Below are positions 1-15,496 of a DNA stretch of 64,000 nt, in pieces (the stretch's first letter is position 1; every line of letters starts with the position of its first letter). This stretch comes from Ascaphus truei (Eukaryota; Chordata; Amphibia; Anura; Ascaphidae): the NCBI GenBank assembly GCA_036426205.1, contig CM071568.1, forward strand, positions 49,254,301-49,318,300. The letters are read 5' to 3'. The notes beneath the pieces were generated by a model, which was not told where the DNA came from, did not search any database, and saw only the letters and a program-made list of their open reading frames with translations. A program made the translations under genes and the position numbers.

Positions 1-231
1 GGGAGTTAACAGAATCATCCCTTTAACAGGCTGGGACTGGAGAATGTTTGGACTTTGGGGGTCACCCCTCTACCTATATATCTGATTGAGTTTAGTTAGA
101 GACCACTGGACTGCAGATGCACACTAAGAGAGGAGAAAGAAGGGAGGATGAAGAAAGAGAAGGGAGGTCACCCTTTCAGCTTCCTCTAAAGGAGGTTGCA
201 GAGGGCTGTCTGCAGGAAAGAAGTATGCTAG
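1..231. other. flank left of the LTR element, nothing recognised
   Basis: Purine-rich and AT-rich stretch with short open frames only. No exon of esrp1, RNA gene or known repeat could be supported. The downstream esrp1 exons could have been expected on this side but were not seen. Confidence 0.3.
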
Positions 232-969
232 TGTAGCATAGCCTCCCGGCTGGTACTTATTTTCCTGGGCCCTACCAGTGTAAGTCCTGTTAGGGGCAGG
301 CAGTGGATGGGTTAATTCCTTCAGAAAGGCCTTGTGTGCTCTTGCAGTCTTAGATGCATTTGATGTATCCAAGGGCGGGCCTAGTAACAGCCAGAAAGTG
401 TCAGCCTGATGGGGTGGATACTGGTTGGGTCACATGCTGGATGTGATGGCCTGTCAGTATCCAGACCTGCCCTGTTATAGGCCAGGGTTACAAGAAAACC
501 CCAGGGTATAAAATACTGGCACTTTCCCAAAAGTGGGTGTGTCTCTTTCCTCCCTCTGTGGAGTGAGTACCAGCTACCCTGGGTCTCACTAGAAGGCCTC
601 AGGAGGAGCACCATGCAGGAGGAAACTTGGATGGGCCTCAAGCCTTGAAGTGACCTTCTTAAGGAAAGAGATGTACCTGCAATAAGATCTTAACCAATGC
701 AATAAATACCATGGAACCAGATACCAGTGTGATTCACTGTCTTGGGCTAAAGAAAGGTGTCAGTCTGGGCCATCCTACTATCTAGAGGATCCATGCTGAC
801 TGGAGGCGCTGCAACCAATGAACAAAGGTACCCTGTGAACCTTTCCTGATGATTCCCCACACTACCGCGGAAGTGCTCAGCCCTCCTGTTACCTCAGGTA
901 CGCACCACACCACAGTACTAATGGAGTAGCAGACCAAATCTCACTTAGGGTGTGGGTAATGGTTCTACA
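232..969 (+). mobile_element. 5' LTR of a short LTR retroelement
   Basis: It begins TGTAGCATAGCC and ends TTCTACA. Roughly the first 280 bases are repeated at 3809-4281, which defines the pair of LTRs. A TATA-like TATAAAA is at 507-513 and a polyadenylation signal AATAAA at 701-706. The 3' part carries TGGAGGCGCTGCA and CAGCCCTCCTGTT, shared with the solo LTRs near 15 kb, 32 kb and 34 kb, so all belong to one broad family. It starts TG and ends CA, as LTRs do. Confidence 0.75.
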
Positions 970-1396
970 AATGGAGGCGCAGATAAGATCTTTGAGAGTA
1001 TGCTCACAGGACAGGTTTACCAGCAGAAGAAATCAAAGAGAGAAAGTGCATTTACAGTTCCAGTACTGAAGTATGAGAGGGGGAGAGGTGTGGTGTGAAG
1101 GGGATTTTTATCTGACAGAAGCTGCAGCCTGCACTGCCCCTAAAGGATATTTTGGTTGGGACAAGAAGCTACAGATCCTGTTCTAAGTCACCCTGCCGGC
1201 TGGCACATAGGGCGTCTGGAGGGGGTGTCTATCGTAGAGAACTGGTCTGTGTGTGTTACAAGTGAAATGTGCTTTACAGGGGTTTTGTCTGCCAGGGGAT
1301 GTTACCCTACAGAAAAGAAAATACTCATAGCATAGTGGATTACAAAATGGCGGTTCCAGAGAACTGGGAGCCGCATGGTCTGTTAACTACCTCAAA

Positions 1397-2269
1397 ATGG
1401 CAATTTCCGCCACACCCGGGAAGCCCCATGGTGTTTTTGCAGAAGTTGCATGCAGTTGCAAGCTTTTGCTGGGACTCAGTTTGCAGAAAACAGCGCAAAC
1501 TGCTGAAACCCCACCCTCGCGCCTTATTGGACTATCGTGTTCACCAGGGGGAGGAGTTGGGTGTGCCTTAACGGAGCAACCAGGATGTGAAGAGCCAGAT
1601 TCCATGTGTACTCTAACAGTACTGACGTGTATGCAGAGCTGCTTCATCCTATCCAATATGGAAGAAATTGGTCAATTGTGTGAACTGACCGGAGGAGTCC
1701 TGGTGCTGAAGGACTCACAGGAGACTCTTTTGCTAGGAGTTTGCTCACTGTGTAATCATTCAGGGGACAGCTTCAAGAGATGGGGAGTTGCCCGGTTTGT
1801 CGTGTGCCATTCATGCGGCCTAAACCAGAGGAGAATTTATTGCCCAAACATGAGCACAGAAGAGCTGCAGACGCTCTACGCCTTGGTGCGCAAGCTGACT
1901 GCACTAGCTCAAGGATCTGCCGGCGATGCCACTCAGCATTATCGAACAATGATGTGCGAACTGTTCTACCCTGATTAACAAATGGTGATGGACTATCAAG
2001 AAGCTGAGCTGAATATGGAGCTACACTCCGTTTGCCATGTGGGGCGGAAAGAGGGTTCCCTTCTAGGCCCTACATCATGGGTGAGTGCCTTCCGGAACGT
2101 GCCCAATGCCACCCCACCACCAGAGCTGCCCCTTACCATGTCCGGTGTGACACCTACGCCAAGTAGCCAACGTCTGAGCCCCGTGAAGAAGCTCCACCCG
2201 CAAACTGCGAGGTGCATTCTGCGGAAGCTCCAGAAAGCTGCTCCGAAAGGGAGAAACCTGCTGAGGTGA
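1397..2269 (+). pseudogene. unrecognised ORF pair inside the LTR element
   Basis: Two open stretches in the same frame (1397-1978, 193 codons, and 1982-2269, 95 codons) are separated by one stop. The first has two CxxC pairs about 24 residues apart (CSLC and CHSC), reminiscent of a zinc-binding module, then a short helical-looking STEELQTLYALVRKL. I do not recognise the family. The position after the primer site suggests a gag-like or accessory protein. The true start is unclear, and the interrupting stop suggests decay. Confidence 0.4.
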
Positions 2270-2502
2270 TCGCCGTTGGTGTGTCGATGATGAGGCCGAT
2301 GATGTCTATGAGGTGCCCGCCGAGACCTCCTCCAACGTAACCGAGTCTACTGCGGAACTGCTGGAACCGGTAATCGTGACCAGTAGACCCATAGAGATAC
2401 GGAGTGTCGATCAACACTGGGATAGCGTGCAAGAGGGCTGCCAACTTGTACCTGCGTCGCAGAGAAGAGATGCGTGAGGCTTGTGCTTGAGCTGCAGCCT
2501 AC

Positions 2503-3580
2503 ATGACCGCGGCAGAGCGCCACTATGACGTGCCGAGGCTGCTGGAGCAATTCCCTCGTGAAGTGCTGGCCGGCACCACCCCAGATGTTGGTGAGGTAAC
2601 CACAAGGACAGCTCCTCCACCGGGAGAAGAGAAGGCCGCAATGACGTCTGGCCTGATGGGCTTACCTGCTACCGCTGCCGTTCCGGTGAGTGACAGGTCC
2701 GCTGTGGAACCCTTCCTCTTTCGTTGCAGAGAACAGAAGGAAGAACGAGACTTTCTCACTGCTAATGCCCTGGCTGAGGCATGTTTCTTAAAGGCTAAAG
2801 GTCGTGGTCATCTGAACCTAGCCGGGACTGTGAACATGGCTATCGCTCCTCTGGGGGAGGCTCGCAAAAGTTTTCTCCTTAGAGACGTTAGACTGTCCCT
2901 AGTTGCCCAAACCACGGCCCAACCTGCCCATTTTGTCCCGTCTTCCACTACCAACACCAGTCCTAGTGTAAGACCCCTGACTCCTAGACCCTTGTCCCCG
3001 GTGAGTCTGGTGGCCCCACACAGCAATGTAAAGTGTGATAATATGTCTGCCGTGCATGTTATGCCTGTATCAGCTGTTGGGAGGTCTGTGCCATGGGTTA
3101 GATCGGGTGGAACAGGAGGAGGAATGCAAGTTTGAACCAGTACAGAAGGGTTCAGCTAAGAGTAGTCTGTCAGGGTCAGTGACTGCCTTATCTCCGGTTA
3201 GGGAAACGACCATTGAACCACCATTATGGGAAGGGTCAGTGTTTTGGGTGCTACCCGGTACAGCCACCGAAAAAGGCCTGATTAAGTACAGCAGGGCAGA
3301 GAGAGTATTAGTTCAGAGGTTTCGTAAGATGGGATATGAGTATCCTTATCTCCCAGAGAATCTCATGAGGAGTGCAGAGGCCCACAGAATGGAGTGGATG
3401 GAGGAAGCTATAATAGCACACTTAGACAAAACTACTAGAGGCTCCCATTTCTGTGACTTTGACAGGGCTAATCACCTAATTAAACTGTGGGTAGTAGGCC
3501 GAAACATACACCTACACAGAGTGGAGTATATATATATCTCAGTCTGGGAAAAGGAGGTGCTACTCTGTCAAAGTACCTGA
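2503..3580 (+). pseudogene. unrecognised gag-like ORF remnant inside the LTR element
   Basis: Two overlapping open frames (2503-3135, 210 codons, and 3035-3580, 181 codons) lie in different phases and look like one coding region broken by a frameshift near 3035-3135. The first part is rich in P, T and S. The second is charged and ends in an aromatic-rich tail. There is no zinc knuckle, protease or RT signature. It is probably the structural gene of this LTR element, but no similarity can be named. Confidence 0.35.
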
Positions 3581-3808
3581 CAGTCAGGGCAATATGGTTA
3601 AGAAGCCTGATCCAGCCACTACTACTGAGGTAACCCTAGTACCACTCACATTAGATCCAGGTTGCAGTTGGGGATGGATATTTGTAATGGTACTGTTGTA
3701 TTGCAATGTATTAATGTATGCAGATGTTAATGCATTTTGTGTTTAGGTTTGGGATGTTACGCCTACTGTAGTCCAAGCGCGGTTGTTGGAATTTCACCAG
3801 GGGGAGAA

Positions 3809-4281
3809 TATAGCATAGGCTCCTGGCCGCTACTTATTTTCCTGGGCCCTACCAGTGTAAGTCCTGTTACGTGCTGTCAGTGGATGGGTTAATACCTTTA
3901 GAAAGGCCTTACGTGCTTTTGCAGCCTTAGGCTGCGCTTAGAGTGACAGTGACGTCACGTCAAAACAAATGCATTGCCGCTGTCGCGTGCGCTTATAGTA
4001 AGCACGACACGACGGCGCAACGAAGCGACGGCTTGGTCGCGATCGCTGGAAGTCATCTCAATTTTATTTTTACAGCGACCGCAGCCTGATATTGCCGTTA
4101 CTATAAGCGTAACCTTAGATGCACTTGATGTATCCAAGGGCAGGCCTAGCAACAGCCAAAAAGTGTCAGCCTGAGGGGTGGATACTGGTTGGGTCAAATG
4201 CTGGATGTGATATCCTGTCAGTATCCAGACCTGCCCTGTTATAGGCCAGGGATGCAAGTAAAACCCCAGGGTATAAATACG
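3809..4281 (+). mobile_element. 3' LTR, truncated and split by a MITE
   Basis: This copies the first part of the LTR at 232 (CTACTTATTTTCCTGGGCCC, the TATCCAGACCTGCCCTG stretch and GGGTATAAATAC). Similarity stops at about 4281, where a GC-rich block begins, so the rest is lost. A 185-bp MITE at 3930-4114 interrupts it. The truncation means the element cannot be complete. Confidence 0.75.
3930..4114. mobile_element. PIF/Harbinger-type MITE inside the 3' LTR
   Basis: The insert is flanked by TTA on both sides (3927-3929 and 4115-4117), and the 5' LTR shows the empty site. The ends are inverted: GGCTGCGCTTAGAGTGAC at the left against GGTTACGCTTATAGTAAC read inward from the right. A TTA duplication is the Harbinger hallmark. 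The interior is CpG-rich (GACGTCACG, TCGCGATCG). Related copies are at 29069, 42641 and probably 21327. Confidence 0.75.
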
Positions 4282-4660
4282 GGGGTGTCTCGCGGCTGAA
4301 CGGCCCGATCCTGCGTGGAAGGGGTGGCGGTGCTGCGAGGGGCCCGGCGGCTGGTTACAGCTGGTTGCTGCTCCCGGTGTGCTGCAGGGGTGGGGCCGAT
4401 GCTGGCCCAATGCTCAGGGGGGTGGCGGTGCCCCGATGCTGCTGCGGCGGCGGGGACTGGCAGTTTTGGCCCGGTGGCTGCGGGGGGGAGGTGGTGGCGT
4501 GGGGGGGATTAGTTGGCAGGGGCTGCGGGGGGCCGTCGGCCCCGCTGAGACACCTGTCTCCCAATGGCCAATGCTGCTCCCGCGCTCCGGGCCCCCCTCT
4601 CACGCCGGAAGCATAAGCCAACCTACTTCCGGCGCTGGCAACTGGGAGACCCAGCACAGC
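4282..4660. other. GC- and CpG-rich block, unassigned
   Basis: A sharp change to very GC-rich sequence begins exactly where the 3' LTR is cut off. It contains many G runs and CGG repeats, and a CGGAAG ... CTTCCGG inverted pair near 4606-4632. Long open frames here reflect absence of AT-rich stops and are not believed. The end, running into an oligo-T tract and GTTGGCGGCCCTG, looks like the edge of another transposon. A CpG-island-like origin cannot be excluded. Confidence 0.35.
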
Positions 4661-7185
<2,525 letters not shown>

Positions 7186-7726
7186 CTAAAGGCCAATTAA
7201 AATGAAACGAGGAGGGTTACATATTAGCAGGTCCTCCTATTATCACACCTAGTAAGAGAGAGAGTTTGAGATGTAATGGGAATAAAGAAACAGACTAATC
7301 ACATCTAAGAATAATGTCACAGGATAAGGGAATACCTGTGCTAGTATATTTTCTAGGCAAGCGGTCAAGAGCTACACTCTTACGCCAGTGACTTGACATG
7401 AGGATTCAGAGGTTTAAACAGACCCCTTTAATAAAAAACACTTGTCCAGTGCTCTTGTTTCTTTCTTGAGACAAAGTAATTTGGGAGAGGCCTAGTGATA
7501 ACAATGCAGTCTTTGCGTCCCAGTTTCCTTTTGACCTTGGGCAATTCACCACAATCGCCATCTGCGTCAGGTACTACCATTATAATGTGAGCCCTGTGGA
7601 GCTGGGATTCTTTGCGCACATACATTCTACATAGAAAAGCTACAATACATTCATCAACAGCTCCAAATAAAAGGACATTGTTTCATCACAAATGTTTTGA
7701 GAATGATGAACAATGGGAGTAAGGAG

Positions 7727-8010
7727 TAGAGATGGGCAAATCTGCCCAAATCCGTTTCCCAGATTTTCGCTGATGTTACCCCCAAAATCTGTTTTGCGGT
7801 GTAAAATCTGCAAATGGATTTGGTCGGTTTCAACCCGTGCGGATTCATCAAAATCCGCCATTGAATACAACCCGTGGACGGATTTGTACAATCCGATCCG
7901 CGCATTCAGCAATCCGTTGGCGGATCCTTAAGAATCTGTCAACAAATTGCTGAATCCGCGGATTGGATTTTACAAATCCATCCACAGGTTGTAGAATCCA
8001 TGGAGTGTAT
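7727..8010. mobile_element. hAT-like palindromic MITE, right end missing
   Basis: It begins TAGAGATGGGCAAAT and then follows the element at 22600-22974 (the aatccgttt, gcggtgtaaaat and acccgtggacggatttgta blocks). The arms around 7860-7990 are partly inverted (GGATTTGTA ... TACAAATCC). The right terminal repeat seen in the other copy is absent, so this copy is truncated. Confidence 0.6.
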
Positions 8011-9905
8011 TAGTAACAACAATACATTTACTCTCTAGCTAGAAACACTCCACTGTCTCAAACCTGGTTAATGCTGTTCATTTTCAGGAGCAGGTGAACA
8101 TACAATGCTGGGTTTTAATTATACTGGAATACCCATTGATGACATACTATAAATGCCATCACTTCCTAATGGGTCTGCAATGCACTCATTTTCCAACCAT
8201 TGCATTCCACTCTGGTAGCAAGAAAGTGAAAGAAATATCATTCAAAGATAGTTACTGTAATATTGCAGACATGTAGACGTCACCGGCTATTCATGCAAAT
8301 CATTAAAAATCGCCACAGCTTTTAACTAAGTGGCCTCAAGCTACACATTTGTCAAATATTTCATTAATTTATCAAAAGTAGACAAACTTCTGTGCAAATT
8401 CCACAGGTTACAAAACAACTAAGAAGAAACCGCACTGAAAATCCTAGGGCGAGACTGCATAATGGAATATAAAGGGAACCATAGAGCAAACATATAGGAT
8501 GTTTTAATGATGGTGATCATATAACGTGGGTACTTTTGTTTAAAACGAAATGTCCTTTTCGATTGTTCTTCATACTCACGTACGTCTTTATGGAATTCTC
8601 CATCGTTTTTCGGCTTTGTTGGAACATTCACGGTCAAACGTTTTTGTAGGTTTTGAAAAATTATCAAGATTATATTTTGCCCGAGTTTTGATCACTGCAG
8701 TTGTCTTGTATATGCGGTTACAACTAATAGTGTGATTTCTTTGGGCATGGAGGGGGAGGGGGAGGAGCGGAATTAGGCCTTAAGGACAAAGCCCCATAGT
8801 TACTAAGTGGTAATTTTCCATGAGACACCTTCCGGCAGCTTAAATATGGTCCTACATCTGCAAAACTATTAGATTTAAACTCCAATATGAACTGATTTTT
8901 AGCATCACCAGTCTCAGACTTCATTGGAGTGTCACTGGTAGAAGTCAACCCTTTTCATTAAAATTACTCATAACCCTTTCACTGCCAGAGGCTGGGAAGC
9001 TTATGGCATGCACCTGTTTGTTTTTACCCTGGTTTTTATGAATAGAGCATCCACAGACAAGATATCTTCTTTCTCAAAATCAAAATCTTATTTTTGTTGG
9101 CTTAAGTGCTCCAAGTAAATTAAATAAAATGGCCAGTTGCTCTCTTCAAGAGCCTCCTTTACAACAACAAAAAACGTAGAAAGTGACATTTCCCAGAATC
9201 CTCAGGGCAGCTGATGATGGGCTGAACGTGAGACTTCTATTATTGCGTTGCTTTTACATTCAGAAAACAATAATCCACTCTATTCACCATTGTAAAGTTC
9301 TTGTGCTGCAGTTTTTAGTAATCCCACTAGAGGTGCGAAATGTTCCACAATTCCTGCCCCCCCCCCCACCCCACTTTGAGAAATAACTGAAAAGATCTCC
9401 AAAAATGTGTTGCAGGAACATGTGATTCTAGGGTGCAGGTCAAATTGGTTATGTGACCTTGATTATTTTCAAAAAAATAATCAAAATGTGGCAGAACTGG
9501 GCAAATATTAACACAAAAAACTACAGCAACATTTTAGAAAATGTGGGAAATTAGAGAAAAATTGGCAAAACATTTTAAGGACTAAACCACAACCAGTTTA
9601 TGTCTCTAAACCACCCACCCCCCTCCTAAATTCTGTTGAACTCTGGAGATCAGTTGCTGAAAATTTGCCACAGTGTTTAATATGGCTGCTGCCATTCACA
9701 CGCAAGACAACAGAGGTTGCTACGGTGACAGCTGATGCCAGTGAAGTAATGAACAGGTGCAAACAGCAAACTATGGGATTGCTCCTTTAACATGGCCCCA
9801 GTAGATGCCAACCACAGCCATACTATTTTTATTTACATTCACCAAGTAGGTTGGGATTCTGCTGAATTACATCCTATTTTTACGTCAGCATTAGGCGATG
9901 CCGTT
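8011..9905. other. esrp1 intron, no feature recognised
   Basis: AT-rich sequence with short runs of C at 9358-9372. An open frame of 82 codons on the minus strand (8419-8667) has no recognisable similarity and no exon-like splice context matching esrp1. Confidence 0.4.
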
Positions 9906-9909
9906 TTAT

Positions 9910-10010
9910 TTGGACTAACAATTGATATTATAAGACCAACTTTCGAGACTTCTCACTCTTCCTCAGAGAACTCTGGAAAGCTTGTCTTATAATATCAATT
10001 GTTGGTCCAA
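9910..10010. repeat. inverted repeat enclosing a hammerhead-like core
   Basis: The arms TTGGACTAACAATTGATATT (from 9910) and its inverted copy at 9984-10010 differ by one base over 27 bp. Downstream, 10055-10095 reads ATTGGACTAACACGGCTATT, a tail typical of Penelope-type debris in vertebrates. The spacer carries a CTGAGGA...GAAA motif on the minus strand. Confidence 0.6.
9937..9966 (-). ncRNA. hammerhead-core-like motif (minus strand)
   Basis: The minus strand reads CTGAGGA, then A, GAG...CTC, then GAAA. This is the arrangement of a hammerhead ribozyme core (CUGANGA, stem II, GAAA), with one extra A before stem II. It sits in Penelope-type sequence, and Penelope-like elements are known to carry hammerhead motifs. 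Stems I and III were not demonstrated, so activity is not claimed. Confidence 0.3.
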
Positions 10011-10286
10011 ATTAAAAAAAAAGGTTACACCCAATACTGAAGTACTTATTTACTCTGCACTATCACAATTGGACTAACACGGCTATTTCTACTTAATTCA
10101 TCATATTTTTAAGGTAATCCATGAAGTGACAATTCACTTGTAAAATGTTCAACATTCTCCACATTTGAAGAACAGAGGCTTCAGAATGTACGTTCTGGTC
10201 TTCTACATCATATGAATGTCAGACCCTGTGGGCTGCATGGGATGAGGTTACCGATGGCCAGGTTTCCCTCCGAGCCCAGTGCCTAC

Positions 10287-10505
10287 CTGATGGTTCAGCA
10301 CCATGTGGACGCCATGTGTCCTGATATCAGCGGAGAATTCCCCCAAGAACTCCAAGATGTCCTCAATGGTGGCAGCATAAGGAAGTCCCCGAAGGCGTAT
10401 GCAGTCCCGAATATTCACCGGAGGAATGAATGGCTGAGGTAGTACAGGAATGATTGGAGGAGTTGGAAGTGTGATTAGAGGAACAGAAGAGTATCTGTTC
10501 AGAAC
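10287..10505 (-). CDS. esrp1: esrp1 exon: linker and first half of RRM3
   Basis: The 73 codons read [40 protein letters not shown], then [20 protein letters not shown] and [13 protein letters not shown]. The proline-rich linker is characteristic of ESRP1 and differs from ESRP2. RNP2 of RRM3 is CIRLRGLPY. The acceptor is GTGTGTGCAG, the donor is GTAGGC, and both ends are phase 0. Confidence 0.97.
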
Positions 10506-10590
10506 CTGCACACAAAGCACAATAAAAAAGAAATTTAAAAAAAACAATCAGCTTGATAATGAATTGATTAGTTCATTGATAGCAGAATTT

Positions 10591-10735
10591 ACAATGCATC
10601 TGATATCAGAGACGCTATTAGAGAGGGTTGGGGTTCCTTACAATGCATCTAGCTTCAGACGCAGTATTAGAGAGGGTTGGGGTTCCTTACAATGCATCTA
10701 GCCTCAGACATGCTATTAGAGATAGTTGGAGTCCG
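10591..10735. repeat. tandem repeat, 49-bp unit, about three copies
   Basis: ACAATGCATCT recurs at 10591, 10640 and 10689, each followed by a TATTAGAGAGGGTTGGGG-type block, giving an exact 49-bp period. The third copy is diverged. It lies just upstream, on the minus strand, of the exon at 10287-10505. Confidence 0.8.
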
Positions 10736-13003
<2,268 letters not shown>

Positions 13004-13046
13004 CTCCAGCTATTTTGAGAAAATCTTCTCCGGTTGCTCTATACAC
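13004..13046 (-). CDS. esrp1: esrp1 exon: RRM1-RRM2 linker (43 bp)
   Basis: This small exon encodes VYRATGEDFLKIAG plus the first base of the next glycine, matching ESRP1 VYKATGEDFLKIAGG. The acceptor is CCTTTTTCAG and the donor GTAATT. Its length leaves phase 1, as required by the following exon, which starts with the other two bases of the glycine codon. Confidence 0.95.
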
Positions 13047-13084
13047 CTGAAAAAGGAATGCAATCATGTGATTAAGGTTTGTTA

Positions 13085-13282
<198 letters not shown>

Positions 13283-13603
13283 TCAAAGGTAAAACAGGGA
13301 CACTAATTGGTACACACGTACACATTACCTTCCAAAGACTAATATGTGTTCTGACTCAAACAAAATGATACAACAATGGATACATGTGGAGTTGAAAGAG
13401 TGAGGCTTTATTGAAGTCAATGAAGCAACTGGTAAACACTGATGCTTATAAGCTTCCAATAAGTGAAACTCACAAATAGTGAGCAAGACTTGGCAGGTCA
13501 GATGTACACAGAGAAAGACAACAATTCACAATTCAAAAGTTGTTGGCTGGACATAAAATAATGGCTATATTAGCAAAAAAAACTGTACAGTTCTTGTCTA
13601 GAT

Positions 13604-14586
13604 CACTAGTTCTCTGTCTTTTTGAACATGGATACCCCTTAAGGATTTAAAAAAAAAAATGGGCACCTGTAAGAGATGTGTGCAGAGGTACATATAATGG
13701 AGAACAATTTGGATGCAATTATATCTTGGCTTTATTGAGCCTGTTCCTTTATCCAGGCAATAACAAAATAACAACCCCCTATCCCTTTGTAAAGGCTAAC
13801 TTATTTTCCCAGACCCTATCTGCAGGACTGGAGGGATATTCCCATTACCAGCCTATCACCCCAAGTCTCAGGCGGTACCTTAAGCAGGTGGCCCTCCATG
13901 TCAGTCTCTGGCAGGTTCCTGGGTCCTCTGTGTCCAGGAAATATAGGTGTCTGGGTCTCTTGATCTCATCACACCTTGGTGCTCAAGACAGTTTCTGTGT
14001 GCAGGCTTCTCTGCTTTCCTGTGTCAGCCCAATTGTGAACTCAGGAAATCTGTCTCCTGTTTCCAAATGGAGGCTTTCCTTAGAGCTCTAATGTGTCAAG
14101 ATGGAGTCTAGTTAATTGCCTGTTTGCAATTAACCAGCCCCCTTCTGAATTTAGAGGCAGTTTCTCTCAAACATTGATATGTCCCTGTTACAGCACCCTC
14201 TTCAGATCTCCCTCAGACCCTCCTCGCTTACACGCATGCACCACACTCACCCACCATCATACTCTCATCCACTTTCTTAAAATCATTAACACCATTCATC
14301 CACCTCGCCCCGTTGTCTTCTTTACACAAAAAGCCATTGTTTGTACACCCAAAACCATCAAACACAGCCTCACACAAAGCCATCACTCTTCCCTTTCCTC
14401 CCACACACCTCCAGTAAGTCAGCTGCTCAGTGGGTAGGCCCTGCACAGTGTCACGGTCTCTACTGTTCCAGAAAGTGTGGGCCATGGCCACTGAACAGCC
14501 ATCAGTTTTTCCCTGGGGCTGCAGCACCCTTGGCAGAGGTTAACGACACAGCAGATTTCCCAGGCACCCTGGTTGAGAAACACTAC
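13604..14586. mobile_element. hAT-like non-autonomous relic, host of a nested LTR
   Basis: The left end reads CACTAGTTCTCTGTCTTTTT and the right end, inverted, TAGTGTTTCTCAACCAGGG, in the style of hAT ends with a TTCTCAACC core. The middle is interrupted by a solo LTR at 13668-14192. The 8-bp target duplication is not clear. No transposase reading frame is left. Confidence 0.5.
13668..14192 (-). mobile_element. solo LTR nested in the hAT relic
   Basis: The 525-bp unit starts TGTAAGAG and ends CTGTTACA and is flanked by a perfect 5-bp duplication, GCACC (13663-13667 and 14193-14197). A minus-strand AATAAA near 13732 puts its 3' end at the left, so the LTR lies on the minus strand. No internal region remains, so it is a solo LTR left by recombination. 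Confidence 0.85.
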
Positions 14587-14598
14587 CTTATATAAAAG

Positions 14599-15364
14599 TG
14601 TAGCGGGGTACTCCCCCACCCCTGGCTACTATTCTGCCCTAGGGCTGACAGTAAACCCTGATACTATCAGGTTACCAGTAGTTGGTATGGGGGTTTCCCC
14701 TTCACCTTTGGTACTGCACTTGAGTGATAGCAGGGGGTGGTACAACCTGTTGTAGCTGGGACAACAGGGTGCCCACTTTCTGGCTGTACTTAAGGGCAGG
14801 ACCGCCTAGAGTTGGGAGGTTGTTCCTTCCCACTTGAGGAAGGAAGGTCACACAATTGGAAGATCGAGACTGGGGCCTTCCCATGTGCTCTTCCCTCCAG
14901 GGGAGAGTGAGTGTGATTATACTTCTGCCTCCACAAGGGAGGTGGGGGAAGAGCTAGGATGGCTGTGGGTGCCCTTGGCCTGTAGTGGCGGTCAAGGGAC
15001 CATCTGCAGTGAAAGCTGACCCGACAGGCTGTATCCGGCAGAAGACTGCTGTGTAACAATTACTGCATCGTGTAGTAATAAACCGTTCCTGTTTGCAATA
15101 TATCTCCTGCCTGGTGTGTGACCTTACTGGGGGTAGAGGTAATAAGTTCTACCGTGGAAGATCCCCTTCAGTTCCTGTAGCCTACAGCAGCTGGAGGCGC
15201 TGCACTGCTAAAGAGATATGTGGTGTATGAACCCCAGAAGCCTATTCCTGTGTTCCCACTACCATCGGCGGACGACTCAGCCCTCCTGTTGCCAGCACAG
15301 GTATATGCACCATACACCCTGTAATGGCTCCTGTCTGCGATCGGGTGGGGGAAACACTGTTACG
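14599..15364 (+). mobile_element. probable solo LTR
   Basis: It begins TGTAGCGGGGTAC and ends near CACTGTTAC. It holds TGGAGGCGCTGCACTGC (from 15192), CAGCCCTCCTGTTGCC and a polyadenylation signal in AATAAACCG near 15080. These blocks recur in the LTRs at 232, 31290 and 32951. Target duplication is not clear, so the edges are approximate. It lies next to the hAT relic with only a few bases between. Confidence 0.7.
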
Positions 15365-15496
15365 TAAATATAGCCCCAGGACTGACTTTTCTGTACACAA
15401 CAGAATAGTAGAATAGTGGTTTGGTGTTATTTTTGTAGTGGTAATCTTTTACATCCCATTGCACCGCAGAGTATAATACCCCAAGAGTAAACTCAC

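Larger units (their letters stand above)
970..3808 (+). mobile_element. internal region of the LTR element, no pol seen
   Basis: The region lies between two LTR copies. A possible primer binding site, TGGAGGCGCAG, starts at 972, two bases after the LTR. A polypurine tract, CCAGGGGGAGAA (3797-3808), touches the 3' LTR. At 2.8 kb it is too short for a full gag-pol set. I saw no reverse transcriptase, integrase or protease motifs in any frame. It is therefore probably a non-autonomous or internally deleted gypsy-type element. Confidence 0.65.

Noticed and set aside
8419..8667. 82-codon minus-strand ORF in an esrp1 intron
   Set aside because: Charged but unrecognised. The flanking exons join in phase without it.
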